From positions 1-19,764 of the forward strand of contig JASDTB010000054.1 in assembly GCA_041441455.1 (NCBI GenBank): a stretch of DNA of 19,764 nucleotides, read 5' to 3'. Positions 1 to 7,900 of this stretch are shown piece by piece. Each line of letters begins with the position of its first letter. Position 1 is the first letter of the stretch. Source of the stretch: JAFIHK01 sp041441455 (GTDB lineage: Bacteria > Bacteroidota > Bacteroidia > Bacteroidales > UBA932). Below the pieces are notes generated by a model. That model saw nothing but the letters and a program-made list of their open reading frames with translations. It was not told where the DNA came from and ran no database searches. A program made the position numbers and the translations under genes.

Positions 1-883
1 CAATCTCCGAAGAGGACGCAGAACCAGAATTAACTAATACTGCTAAAGGAATTGATGTGTCAACTGGTTCGTTTTTCGTAATATAATCAATGTCTGCCTG
101 TTTAAACCTACCTTTAGAAGAGACAATTTTGGTCCCTTTCGGTACAAAAAGCGACACAATCTCTACAGCCTCATCTAGAAGTCCGCCACCATTACCTCTT
201 AAATCAATAATCATCCTTTTAAGTTTGCCCGTTGATTTGAGTTCGAGAAGCGCTTTTCGAACATCTTTTGCTCCATCTAAAGTGAAACCAGATATTCTTA
301 TATATCCAATACTATCTTTCACAACTCCATAATAAGCAACATCAGGGAAATGGATCTTTTCTCTGGTTATTTTATACTCAACAGGAGCTCCTCCTCTCAA
401 CTTTTTAACTAAAAAAGTAACCGTTGTTCCAGGCTTACCTTTCATCTTTGCACTACAATCCTCAACCTTCATATTTTCAGTGAAGACAGAGTCAATTTTG
501 ATAATTGTATCACCAGCAACCAAGCCTGCTCGTGCAGCTGGGGATCCTTCATATTGTTCTGATATTATTATCCCACTTTTTACCTTGCGAATTAGTGCTC
601 CAACTCCACCATAAGAGCCGGTTGTCATAAACTCCAAACCCTCTTCATCCTCTTCTGGAACATACACAGTATAAGGATCAAGCGACTCTAGCATTGCATC
701 AATCCCAACATTAACAAGTTTGTCAACCTGCACAGAATCAACGTAATATAGAGACAACTCTCTTAAAATCGAAAGCTGAATATCTAAACTTTTAGCAGTC
801 TTGAATTCCTTCGACTGAGAAAAAACAGCTGTGGAAGAAAAAACAATCAACACACATACTACCCCTTTGAAAAACTTGTTCAT
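1..883 (-). CDS. S41 family C-terminal processing protease (partial, 3' end off window)
   Basis: The visible 294 residues form the N-terminal part of a periplasmic, membrane-attached or outer-membrane-facing serine protease of the CtpA/Prc family, which trims or degrades envelope proteins. A hydrophobic signal segment covers residues 4-22. A PDZ-type domain starts with the YGGVGAL carboxylate-binding loop (91-97) and runs to about 170. The S41 core then shows DLRGNGGG (227-234) and ends with NSGSASSSEI (285-294). By alignment to known S41 enzymes, Ser290 in GSAS is the nucleophile; the catalytic Lys would lie about 25 residues further, beyond the window edge. The ATG at 883 is preceded by a good divergent promoter. 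The frame is clean over its whole length. Family assignment is firm; the substrate is unknown. Confidence 0.95.
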   Translation of the reverse strand, partial: MNKFFKGVVCVLIVFSSTAVFSQSKEFKTAKSLDIQLSILRELSLYYVDSVQVDKLVNVGIDAMLESLDPYTVYVPEEDEEGLEFMTTGSYGGVGALIRKVKSGIIISEQYEGSPAARAGLVAGDTIIKIDSVFTENMKVEDCSAKMKGKPGTTVTFLVKKLRGGAPVEYKITREKIHFPDVAYYGVVKDSIGYIRISGFTLDGAKDVRKALLELKSTGKLKRMIIDLRGNGGGLLDEAVEIVSLFVPKGTKIVSSKGRFKQADIDYITKNEPVDTSIPLAVLVNSGSASSSEI

Positions 884-909
884 TTTATTTAGTGTTACTA
901 TAACTTATA

Positions 910-941
910 CAAAAATAAAGAATTCGTATCTTTGATGCAAT
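910..941 (-). promoter_or_regulatory. Predicted Bacteroidota promoter for the S41 protease gene
   Basis: On the minus strand, TATTTTTG (917-910) matches the Bacteroidota -7 consensus TAnnTTTG. ATTG (941-938) lies exactly 20 nt upstream and is one base from the -33 TTTG box. The predicted start would leave a leader of roughly 20 nt before the ATG at 883. Confidence 0.6.
927..934 (+). promoter_or_regulatory. Predicted -7 element for the rdgB-recO operon
   Basis: TATCTTTG is a perfect TAnnTTTG -7 box located 20 nt before the rdgB ATG. No clear TTTG is seen at the -33 spacing. The element sits between the -33 and -7 boxes of the opposing S41 promoter, so the two transcription start regions interleave. 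Confidence 0.55.
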
Positions 942-954
942 AAAGACTTTACTG

Positions 955-1539
955 ATGGAACTTATTTTTTCTACCGGAAATCAACATAAACTAAAAGAGG
1001 CTCAGGAGATCCTAGGCGAAGGATTCAGATTGGTTACCCCTCAAATGCTTGGCGTGAACGAAGAGATTGAGGAGACAGGAACAACTCTCAGTGCAAATGC
1101 AATCTTAAAGGCAGACTATTTATGGAAGCGATTCCAACAACCTTGTTTCGCAGACGATACCGGTTTGGAAGTTGACTCTTTGGGAGGAAGGCCTGGTGTC
1201 TATTCGGCAAGATACGCTGGAGAAGAAAATAATCCATCAAAAAATATGTCTAAACTACTCAAAGAACTTGAAGGTATTGAAAATCGATCGGCACGTTTTA
1301 AAACAGTAATAGCTTTAATTCTCGATGGATCTCCAATCTTATTCGAAGGTTGTGTGGAGGGAGAGATACTTAAAGAACCTATTGGTGAAAAAGGATTTGG
1401 ATACGACCCTGTTTTCAAACCTCAAGGGTTTAATATCTCTATGGCTCAATTATCTTCTCAAGAGAAAAATAGTATATCTCATAGAGGCAAAGCGATCAGA
1501 CAACTGTCCCAATATCTACATAATCTTCGATCTAAATGA
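955..1539 (+). CDS. rdgB: RdgB/HAM1 non-canonical purine NTP pyrophosphatase
   Basis: The enzyme hydrolyses dITP, ITP and XTP to monophosphates plus pyrophosphate, keeping deaminated purines out of DNA and RNA. The 194-aa length is typical. The nucleotide-binding start STGNQHK (6-12), the metal-binding FADDTGLEV (65-73, Asp67/Asp68), the GFGYDPVF block (147-154) and the terminal SISHRGKA (173-180) are all present in order. It is the first gene of a packed plus-strand unit; its stop overlaps the recO start in an ATGA junction. The neighbour recO also serves genome integrity. Confidence 0.97.
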   Translation: MELIFSTGNQHKLKEAQEILGEGFRLVTPQMLGVNEEIEETGTTLSANAILKADYLWKRFQQPCFADDTGLEVDSLGGRPGVYSARYAGEENNPSKNMSKLLKELEGIENRSARFKTVIALILDGSPILFEGCVEGEILKEPIGEKGFGYDPVFKPQGFNISMAQLSSQEKNSISHRGKAIRQLSQYLHNLRSK

Positions 1540-2255
1540 CCTTCTCTTCAAGGATCATAATTCTGCACACTCTTAAATTCAGAGATAACAGTGTGATTAT
1601 TAACGGCTACTCCGACTCAGCTGGGCGTCAGAACTATATCCTGTACTTTTCGGGTAAGTCCAAAAAATATGCCGCTTTATCATCACTGCACCCATTGAGT
1701 ATCATAGACGCTCAGATAGGCAGTACAAAAGGCGACCTTAAGACGATAACAGAGTTTCATCCAGCCTATAAACTACAGTCAATCAGATGCAACATTATAA
1801 AATGCTCTCTTGCAATGTTTATGAGCGAACTCTTATTCAAAACTGTAAAAGAGCTTGAGAAGAATCCAGAGTTATTCTCTTTCATTGAAGCCTCGATTAT
1901 AGAACTAGAGAAGATAGAGACATCCTATAAAGACTACCACCTCCGATTTGTCGCACGTCTTTGTGGATATATGGGATATCTTCCCGAAGACAACTTCTCT
2001 TCCTCAAATAGAATCTTTAGTCTGACCAAAGGTAGATTTTCCAACGGGTTGAATCCAGGAGAGAGCTATTTCAACGAAGTCAATTCCGCAGCCCTTCATT
2101 CACTTTTGTGCGAAGATTTTAATACCTCAAACATCTTAACCAGTGGCAAAGAGAGGTCTTATTTTTTAGAGGAGTTAATCAGATACCTCAGCTATCACTC
2201 GGGCTTTGAGATAAATATCCAGTCATTGAGTATTTTGCATGAAGTTTTTGAATAA
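1536..2255 (+). CDS. recO: DNA repair protein RecO
   Basis: RecO anneals single strands and, with RecR, helps load RecA onto SSB-coated DNA in the RecF pathway. The 239-aa protein has the family layout: an N-terminal OB-fold (about residues 1-80, opening with an I-I-L-H-T-L-K strand and a Y-S-x-x-x-G turn) followed by a helical domain with FVARLCGYMG near the middle. No CxxC zinc motif is visible, as is common in Bacteroidota members. The ATG at 1536 overlaps the rdgB TGA, indicating translational coupling. The 3' end contains a promoter-like element for the next gene. Identification rests on length, position and family pattern rather than a catalytic motif. Confidence 0.88.
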   Translation: MTFSSRIIILHTLKFRDNSVIINGYSDSAGRQNYILYFSGKSKKYAALSSLHPLSIIDAQIGSTKGDLKTITEFHPAYKLQSIRCNIIKCSLAMFMSELLFKTVKELEKNPELFSFIEASIIELEKIETSYKDYHLRFVARLCGYMGYLPEDNFSSSNRIFSLTKGRFSNGLNPGESYFNEVNSAALHSLLCEDFNTSNILTSGKERSYFLEELIRYLSYHSGFEINIQSLSILHEVFE

Positions 2256-2259
2256 TCAG

Positions 2260-2267
2260 TATCTTTG
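2260..2267 (+). promoter_or_regulatory. Predicted -7 element for the GH3-like gene, straddling the recO 3' end
   Basis: TATCTTTG matches TAnnTTTG perfectly; it begins just after the recO stop. A TTTG at 2234-2237 lies 22 nt upstream, slightly longer than the usual 19-21. The predicted transcript start falls at or next to the ATG at 2272, so this promoter would give an almost leaderless message. Confidence 0.4.
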
Positions 2268-2271
2268 CAGC

Positions 2272-3819
2272 ATGTCCATTACAGCAAAACTATATACTTT
2301 AGTCTCGCTTCCATCCATCAAAAAACTGGAGGAGAGCAGAAAAAATCCTCAAAAATTTCAGGATTTAATTTTCTGTGAGCAGATGAAATCGGGAGAGGAG
2401 ACTCTTTTCGGAAGGGAGCATGGCATAAAATCTACAACTTCGTTAAAAGAGTTTCAATCAAATGTTCCACTTAGGGACTATGATGCATTCGAGCCATATA
2501 TAGAGAGACTTAGAAAGGGAGAAGACTATATTCTTTGGAACCAAAAGGTAAAATGGTTTGCAAAGTCGAGTGGAACCAGCTCTTCTAAAAGCAAATACAT
2601 TCCTGTAACTCATGACTCACTTTACAATTGTCATTTTAAGGGCATCAGAAAGATGCTTGCAACTTATATCTACCAGAATCCAGGAACATCACTGCTCGAT
2701 AGAAAGGCACTTACTTTAGGCGGAAGCGTAACAATTGACGAAATTGGGAAAGGGAGGAGTTTTTATGGAGACTTGTCGGCAGTAATGCTTAGTAATTCAA
2801 ACTTTTTAGTTGAAAGGAGACGAATTCCAGAGAGAAATATTGCCTTGATTTCTGATTTTGAGACAAAGGTTGAAGCAATTTGCAAAATTGCAGCAAAACA
2901 TGATGTATCGAACTTCTCAGGAGTCCCTTCCTGGAACTTAATCCTGCTGAATAAAATCATTGAATATCACAAGATTGACAACATTCTAGAGATTTGGCCA
3001 AACCTTGAATTATTTATGCACGGAGGCATCAACTTTGAACCCTATCGTGAACAGTATAAAAAGATAATCCCATCGAGCAGCATGAATTATCGCGAAAACT
3101 ACAACGCCTCCGAAGGTTACTTTGCCTTCCAAGACGATGCTGCTGATCCATCAATGATATTGACTGTCAATAACGGAGTGTTCTACGAATTCATCCCAAT
3201 GGATCGCTTAGAAGAAGCTCTAACGGGAGAATATCGAGAATTCGAAACAGTATCTACAGTGAAAGTTGGTGTAAATTATGCAATTGTAATTACAACGAAT
3301 AGTGGTTTATGGAGATACTTGATTGGGGACTGTGTTAGATTCACATCAACATATCCTCATAAAATCATCGTTTCGGGTAGAACTCAATTATTCATCAACA
3401 CTTTTGGCGAAGAGCTCATGATAAACAATGCTGAGAGTGCAATCTCTGAAGTATGTAAAATTCACGATGCGGTAATTGACAATTATACAGTTGCCCCAAT
3501 TTTCATGACAATTGGAGCGAAAGGTTCTCATCAATGGTTTGTTGAATTCACAAAGGCACCTTCCAACATTCAGTTGTTTACAAAAGATCTCGACAAAGCT
3601 ATCTGCTCTCAAAATTCCGACTATGAGGCAAAGAGAAAAAACAATGCGACCATGGAGGAGCTAAAGTTAACCATCCTTAAAAACGGATGCTTTTATGAAT
3701 GGTTAAAAAGTAAAAATAAGCTTGGCGGACAAAACAAAGTGCCAAGACTTAGCAATCACAGAATAATTGCAGAAGAGTTAATCTTGATTAATGAAAGACT
3801 TAATAACACAAATATTTAG
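2272..3819 (+). CDS. GH3-superfamily acyl-adenylating enzyme
   Basis: This is a 515-aa homologue of plant GH3 acyl-acid-amido synthetases, which adenylate a carboxylic acid and transfer the acyl group to an amine. The adenylate-forming motifs are visible: SSGTSSSKSKYIP (99-111, P-loop-like), YNASEGYF (277-284), WRYLIGDCVRF (347-357) and GRTQLFINTFGEEL (369-382). I chose ATG 2272 over the ATG at 2239 because the 11 extra codons run over the recO stop and a perfect -7 box and do not resemble family N-termini. The gene overlaps the following LuxE-like gene by 29 bp. Bacterial GH3 substrates are mostly unknown, so neither acyl donor nor acceptor can be named. The family call is firm; the function is open. 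Confidence 0.88.
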   Translation: MSITAKLYTLVSLPSIKKLEESRKNPQKFQDLIFCEQMKSGEETLFGREHGIKSTTSLKEFQSNVPLRDYDAFEPYIERLRKGEDYILWNQKVKWFAKSSGTSSSKSKYIPVTHDSLYNCHFKGIRKMLATYIYQNPGTSLLDRKALTLGGSVTIDEIGKGRSFYGDLSAVMLSNSNFLVERRRIPERNIALISDFETKVEAICKIAAKHDVSNFSGVPSWNLILLNKIIEYHKIDNILEIWPNLELFMHGGINFEPYREQYKKIIPSSSMNYRENYNASEGYFAFQDDAADPSMILTVNNGVFYEFIPMDRLEEALTGEYREFETVSTVKVGVNYAIVITTNSGLWRYLIGDCVRFTSTYPHKIIVSGRTQLFINTFGEELMINNAESAISEVCKIHDAVIDNYTVAPIFMTIGAKGSHQWFVEFTKAPSNIQLFTKDLDKAICSQNSDYEAKRKNNATMEELKLTILKNGCFYEWLKSKNKLGGQNKVPRLSNHRIIAEELILINERLNNTNI

Positions 3820-4774
3820 TATCGATTCGGCAGAAAAATTCAATTCTGTAGCTTTAGAGGTTTTCAAAATACAATCATCCAATTCACCTGTTTATCGTGA
3901 ATTTCTTGAAAATCTAGAGATTAATCCCTCTATTATTAATAATATTAAAGATATTCCCTTTTTACCTGTTGAGTTTTTTAAGGAGAGGGATATTATTTTA
4001 GAAGGTAAGAGCGTACAGAAGATTTTTACCAGCAGTGCAACTAGTGGGATGATTCCTGCCAGACACCTAGTAGCAGATCTCTCAATCTATGAAGAGAGTT
4101 TTATACGAGCATTTACCCATTTTTATGGAGATCCAAAAGAGTGGACTATATTGGCTCTATTACCATCATATCTAGAGCGAGATGGCTCGTCATTAGTCTA
4201 TATGGCAGACAAGCTGATAAAACTCACTGAGGACATCAACAGCGGCTTTTATCTCTACAACTTTGACGAACTATTTATCACACTTGAAAAACAAAAAGCG
4301 AGTAAAAAGAAGACTCTACTTTTGGGAGTAAGCTTTGCTCTTAAAGACTTTTGCCAACAATACTGTTTAGATTATCCCGATCTTATAATTATGGAGACTG
4401 GTGGTATGAAAGGAAGAGGCGAAGAGATTCCAAGAGAGGAGTTACACTCGATTTTTTGTCAATCATTTAACACAAAACATATCCATTCAGAATATGGAAT
4501 GGCAGAGCTCTTGTCACAATCATACTCATCAGGAGAGGGACTCTTTTTCTCTCCATCATGGAAAAAGATAATTATCAGAGACCTTGCTAACCCCCTCAAA
4601 CATCTTGCAAATAACCAAATAGGAGGAATCAGTATTATTGATTTAGCAAATATCAACTCATGCTCATTTATACAAACGATGGACCTAGGAATAAAAGAGA
4701 CCGAGGACTCTTTTAAAGTCCTCGGTCGTATTCAAAACTCCGAAATCAGAGGATGTAACCTACTGTTGGATTGA
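3791..4774 (+). CDS. LuxE/PaaK-type acyl-protein synthetase
   Basis: This 327-aa protein belongs to the adenylate-forming LuxE/PaaK group. LuxE activates a fatty acid as acyl-AMP and passes it to a thiol. Visible motifs are TSSATSG (80-86, nucleotide loop), ETGGMKGRG (202-210) and SEYGMAELLSQSY (233-245, the YGxxE adenine/acyl motif). It lacks the extra C-terminal domain of full-length CoA ligases, which fits LuxE length. It starts 29 bp inside the GH3-like gene, so the two adenylating enzymes are probably co-translated. No luxC, luxD or luciferase genes are nearby, so a bioluminescence role is not supported. Its 3' end overlaps the convergent DUF2723 gene by 15 bp and contains that gene's probable terminator. 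Confidence 0.85.
   Translation: MKDLITQIFSIDSAEKFNSVALEVFKIQSSNSPVYREFLENLEINPSIINNIKDIPFLPVEFFKERDIILEGKSVQKIFTSSATSGMIPARHLVADLSIYEESFIRAFTHFYGDPKEWTILALLPSYLERDGSSLVYMADKLIKLTEDINSGFYLYNFDELFITLEKQKASKKKTLLLGVSFALKDFCQQYCLDYPDLIIMETGGMKGRGEEIPREELHSIFCQSFNTKHIHSEYGMAELLSQSYSSGEGLFFSPSWKKIIIRDLANPLKHLANNQIGGISIIDLANINSCSFIQTMDLGIKETEDSFKVLGRIQNSEIRGCNLLLD
4689..4727 (-). terminator. Intrinsic terminator of the DUF2723 gene, inside the LuxE-like CDS
   Basis: Positions 4699-4727 form a perfect 11-bp stem (GACCGAGGACT with AGTCCTCGGTC) around a 7-nt loop. Read on the minus strand, the stem is followed directly by TCTTTTATT, a U-rich tail. On the plus strand no T-run follows. The hairpin starts about 32 nt after the minus-strand stop at 4760. 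It therefore fits a terminator for the DUF2723 transcript embedded in codons of the opposing gene. Confidence 0.8.
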
Positions 4775-7700
4775 TTTTATCGTATTTGTTAACAGTGTCT
4801 CCAACTCTTTTGCCTTATCTGCCATGCCCAATTTTTTGAATGTTTCAGAAACATAGTATATATAAGCAATATTAGATTCAATATCATTCTTAGATAAATA
4901 TCCTGCGCCATAAGGTTTAGAGAACAATTTAATAGCCTTCAATGTCTCAGCGATAAACTCATCAGATAATTTGACTGCCTTTTCCTTTTCACCTGCAATT
5001 AAATAAATTTCTATTGCTTCAAGAACAGAGTATTCATTAAGCGAAGGAAGCATAGAGCAATTTAGTGGAAACTGCGATGGAACCATAACTTGCTGCATTC
5101 TATCAAGGACCTCAACAGCCTGCTTGTTTTTACCTTCAGCAATCAAAGCCTTGGCAGTTAGTGTATGAATGTTTCTAATTGACATAACTGCATTGAATGT
5201 CAACAGATTTTGATAATCAATATTTACATCTGGCTCATTCATTCTTCCCCATTTGTAAACATTCATTACCTTATCATACATATTATCAGCAACTACTCTT
5301 CCTGGGGAACCTAGTTGAGTAACACTCTTAATTGGAACAAATTTATAAGCAAATCCATTGAATTCTAAGTATTCACGCAAGCCTATCTCTAGGTCACCGC
5401 CCATTGCTACAAAGTAGATAGGTCTATCCCATTTATAGTTTGCAAGCAAATCCAAAATCATCATCTCAGCTTTACTCAACAAATTCTTACCCTCTGGAAT
5501 TGTTAACTGAATAGTATCAACCACATTTGTATCTGCAGCCGAAATTATTCCGTTCTTAATTGCATTAGCCTTATCAACATTGATCAAAAGCTTCCTAGCA
5601 GCAAATACAGTAACACTTTCTCCCCCTTGTGTCATTACCTTCGCGCTTGGATTAGACAATAGATCTATTACAGGTTTAATTGGAACAGGTCTATTGACAC
5701 GATCATAAATCTGTACATAGTCATTTGTACCATATAGATAACTCTCTCTTGGTATCGAAAATGGAATAGGAGATGAATCATAAACTCTGTATTTCATTTG
5801 GTCAATATACCAATCTGTACCTAAAAGAGATGTGTTGACAATTCTCACATCAGTCCTTACACCTTCAACCTCCTGAATGTACCAAAGAGGGAATGTGTCA
5901 TTATCTCCATGAGTTACTAGAATTGCATCTTTACCACAACTGTTCAGATAGTTATAGGCGATATCCCTTGCAGTATATCTTCCACTTCTGTCATGGTCAT
6001 CCCAGTTCTGACTTCCCATCTGGATTGGAACGATTAGACAAACAATGCTAACTACAGCACCTGATATCTTAGGAGATACCTTTTTACTTAATGCTTCGTG
6101 TATAGCTAGAACAGACAATCCAATCCATATTGCAAACGCATAGAAAGAACCAGCATAAGCATAATCTCTCTCTCTTGGTTGATATGGTGGTTGGTTCAAA
6201 TAAATTACAATAGCAATACCTGTTAGGAAGAATAATAAGAATGTAATCCAACCATTTCTCTTATCTCTCGACATCTGATAGAATAACCCGATAAAGCCAA
6301 GAAGCAGAGGAAGAAGATAGTAATGGTTCTTTGCTTTATTATTAATGATATAATCTGGACCTTCTGACTGGTCTCCTAAACGAGACTGGTCTAGGAATGT
6401 AATTCCCGACTCCCAGTTACCCCTGATTGGATCACCAGGATTAGATCCTTGTAAATCATTTTGTCTTCCTGCGAAATTCCACATAAAGTAGCGGAAATAC
6501 ATCCAGTTCATTTGATAGTCAAAGAAGAATTCGAGATTATCTTTAAAGAATGGTAATTTTTTATCACTTCCCTCAATACTCTTTCCTTTACCCTCAGTAT
6601 ATCTCTCATAAAACTTAATATGTTCGGGAGATGTGCTCCACATTCTAGGGAAGACCATCTTAGCATCAGAGGCGTATACAGGTTGAACAGGTCCTTGTAC
6701 CTTTTTGTACTTATCTTCAAATCTTGCATAGTAATCTGATGTCTCAAGAGTGTATGGAGAGGCAAATGTCTCACCATAAATCAACGGATTACTTCCATAT
6801 TGCTCTCTTCCAAGATATCTTACTAATGAAAATGGATTATCAGGCTGATTTTCATTAGTAGGAGTATTTGCCGAAGATCTTATTATTACAACTGCAAATG
6901 ATGAGTAACCGATTACGATCATCGTTACACAAAGTAGTATTGTATTAGCAAGTACGAGTGCTTTTTTGTATGTAATGTAGATAGACACAAACAATGCAAC
7001 TAGTATTGCAACCATCAAGAACAGTGCTCCTGAATTGAATGGCAATCCAAATACATTGACAAATAGAAGGTCAAACCATGATGCAACTTTTGGAAGATAA
7101 GGGATGATTCCATAAAGAATTCCTCCCAAGATAACTCCCGAAATCATTAAAACATAGAAGATTCCTTTATTTGTAACAGGATATTTTTTATAATAGTAAA
7201 TAAATACTAATGCAGGAATAGTCAATAGATTAAGCAAGTGAACACCAATAGAGAGTCCCATTAGGAAGGCAATGAGCACAATCCATCTGTTAGAACCTGG
7301 TTTATCTGCTTGCTCCTCCCATTTGAGCATTGCCCAGAAAACAGCAGCAGTAAATAGCGATGACATCGCATAAACCTCTCCCTCAACTGCAGAGAACCAA
7401 AATGTGTCTGAGAAGCAGTATGCTAATGAGCCAACTAATCCAGCACCAAGCACTGCATAAGCATTTCCTTCTGTCAATGGAGTTCCTGCCTTGTCATAAA
7501 TTCTTCTAGCAAGGTGGGTAATTGTCCAGAATAGGAACATGATAGTGAAAGCTGAGCAAAGCGCGCTCATCGCATTAACCATCATTGCCGCATTCTCTTT
7601 ATCGGCAAAAAGGGTAAAGAATCTGGCAATAAGCTGGAAAACAGGATTTCCTGGAGGGTGTCCAACCTCCAACTTAAATGATGAGGCAATAAACTCGCCA

Positions 7701-7828
7701 CAATCCCAGAAACTGGTTGTAGGTTCTATCGTAGCAAGATAGACAAACGAAGAGACCAACAATACTACTACCCCGAGTATATTGTTTAACAGTCCGAACT
7801 TTTTAAATTCCATTGAATTATTTTGCAT
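4760..7828 (-). CDS. DUF2723 GT-C membrane protein, TMEM260-like protein O-mannosyltransferase candidate
   Basis: The 1022-aa protein has a multi-span membrane N-terminal half (first span about 17-33) and a soluble C-terminal half. The first extracytoplasmic loop carries WDCGEF (41-46, Asp42 and Glu45) and GHPPGNP (56-62), the conserved acidic/HPPG signature of the family; GT-C glycosyltransferases place catalytic acidic residues in this loop. Further blocks are PRERDYAYAGSFY and HGDNDTFPLWY. The last 150 or so residues are helical and TPR-like. Human TMEM260, a DUF2723 relative, is a protein O-mannosyltransferase, so transfer of a sugar from a polyprenyl carrier to exported proteins is a reasonable inference, not proven here. 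It is transcribed alone, from a minus-strand promoter at 7849-7880, with its own terminator. Confidence 0.88.
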   Translation of the reverse strand: MQNNSMEFKKFGLLNNILGVVVLLVSSFVYLATIEPTTSFWDCGEFIASSFKLEVGHPPGNPVFQLIARFFTLFADKENAAMMVNAMSALCSAFTIMFLFWTITHLARRIYDKAGTPLTEGNAYAVLGAGLVGSLAYCFSDTFWFSAVEGEVYAMSSLFTAAVFWAMLKWEEQADKPGSNRWIVLIAFLMGLSIGVHLLNLLTIPALVFIYYYKKYPVTNKGIFYVLMISGVILGGILYGIIPYLPKVASWFDLLFVNVFGLPFNSGALFLMVAILVALFVSIYITYKKALVLANTILLCVTMIVIGYSSFAVVIIRSSANTPTNENQPDNPFSLVRYLGREQYGSNPLIYGETFASPYTLETSDYYARFEDKYKKVQGPVQPVYASDAKMVFPRMWSTSPEHIKFYERYTEGKGKSIEGSDKKLPFFKDNLEFFFDYQMNWMYFRYFMWNFAGRQNDLQGSNPGDPIRGNWESGITFLDQSRLGDQSEGPDYIINNKAKNHYYLLPLLLGFIGLFYQMSRDKRNGWITFLLFFLTGIAIVIYLNQPPYQPRERDYAYAGSFYAFAIWIGLSVLAIHEALSKKVSPKISGAVVSIVCLIVPIQMGSQNWDDHDRSGRYTARDIAYNYLNSCGKDAILVTHGDNDTFPLWYIQEVEGVRTDVRIVNTSLLGTDWYIDQMKYRVYDSSPIPFSIPRESYLYGTNDYVQIYDRVNRPVPIKPVIDLLSNPSAKVMTQGGESVTVFAARKLLINVDKANAIKNGIISAADTNVVDTIQLTIPEGKNLLSKAEMMILDLLANYKWDRPIYFVAMGGDLEIGLREYLEFNGFAYKFVPIKSVTQLGSPGRVVADNMYDKVMNVYKWGRMNEPDVNIDYQNLLTFNAVMSIRNIHTLTAKALIAEGKNKQAVEVLDRMQQVMVPSQFPLNCSMLPSLNEYSVLEAIEIYLIAGEKEKAVKLSDEFIAETLKAIKLFSKPYGAGYLSKNDIESNIAYIYYVSETFKKLGMADKAKELETLLTNTIKSIQQ

Positions 7829-7848
7829 AAAATATCTCTAATATCTGA

Positions 7849-7880
7849 CAAAGATACTATTTTGAATTTTTCTACCTAAA
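7849..7880 (-). promoter_or_regulatory. Predicted promoter of the DUF2723 gene
   Basis: On the minus strand, TATCTTTG (7856-7849) is a perfect TAnnTTTG box, with TTTA (7880-7877) exactly 20 nt upstream as a one-mismatch -33 box. The -33 bases are the same bases that start the plus-strand -7 box of the SUI1 gene. Confidence 0.6.
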
Positions 7881-7884
7881 TTTG
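7877..7884 (+). promoter_or_regulatory. Predicted -7 element of the SUI1-hemD-rnpA operon
   Basis: TAAATTTG fits TAnnTTTG and lies 16 nt before the SUI1 ATG at 7901. No TTTG is seen at the -33 distance. It overlaps the -33 position of the divergent DUF2723 promoter. Confidence 0.5.
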
Positions 7885-7900
7885 CAGCAAATAATTTGCC

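Noticed and set aside
90..332. 80-codon plus-strand open frame
   Set aside because: It is antisense to the S41 protease, whose frame is clean and has all family motifs.
3791..4774. Bioluminescence or fatty-aldehyde operon suggested by the LuxE-like gene
   Set aside because: No luxC, luxD, luxA or luxB homologues are present in the window; LuxE/PaaK-like proteins are common outside lux operons.
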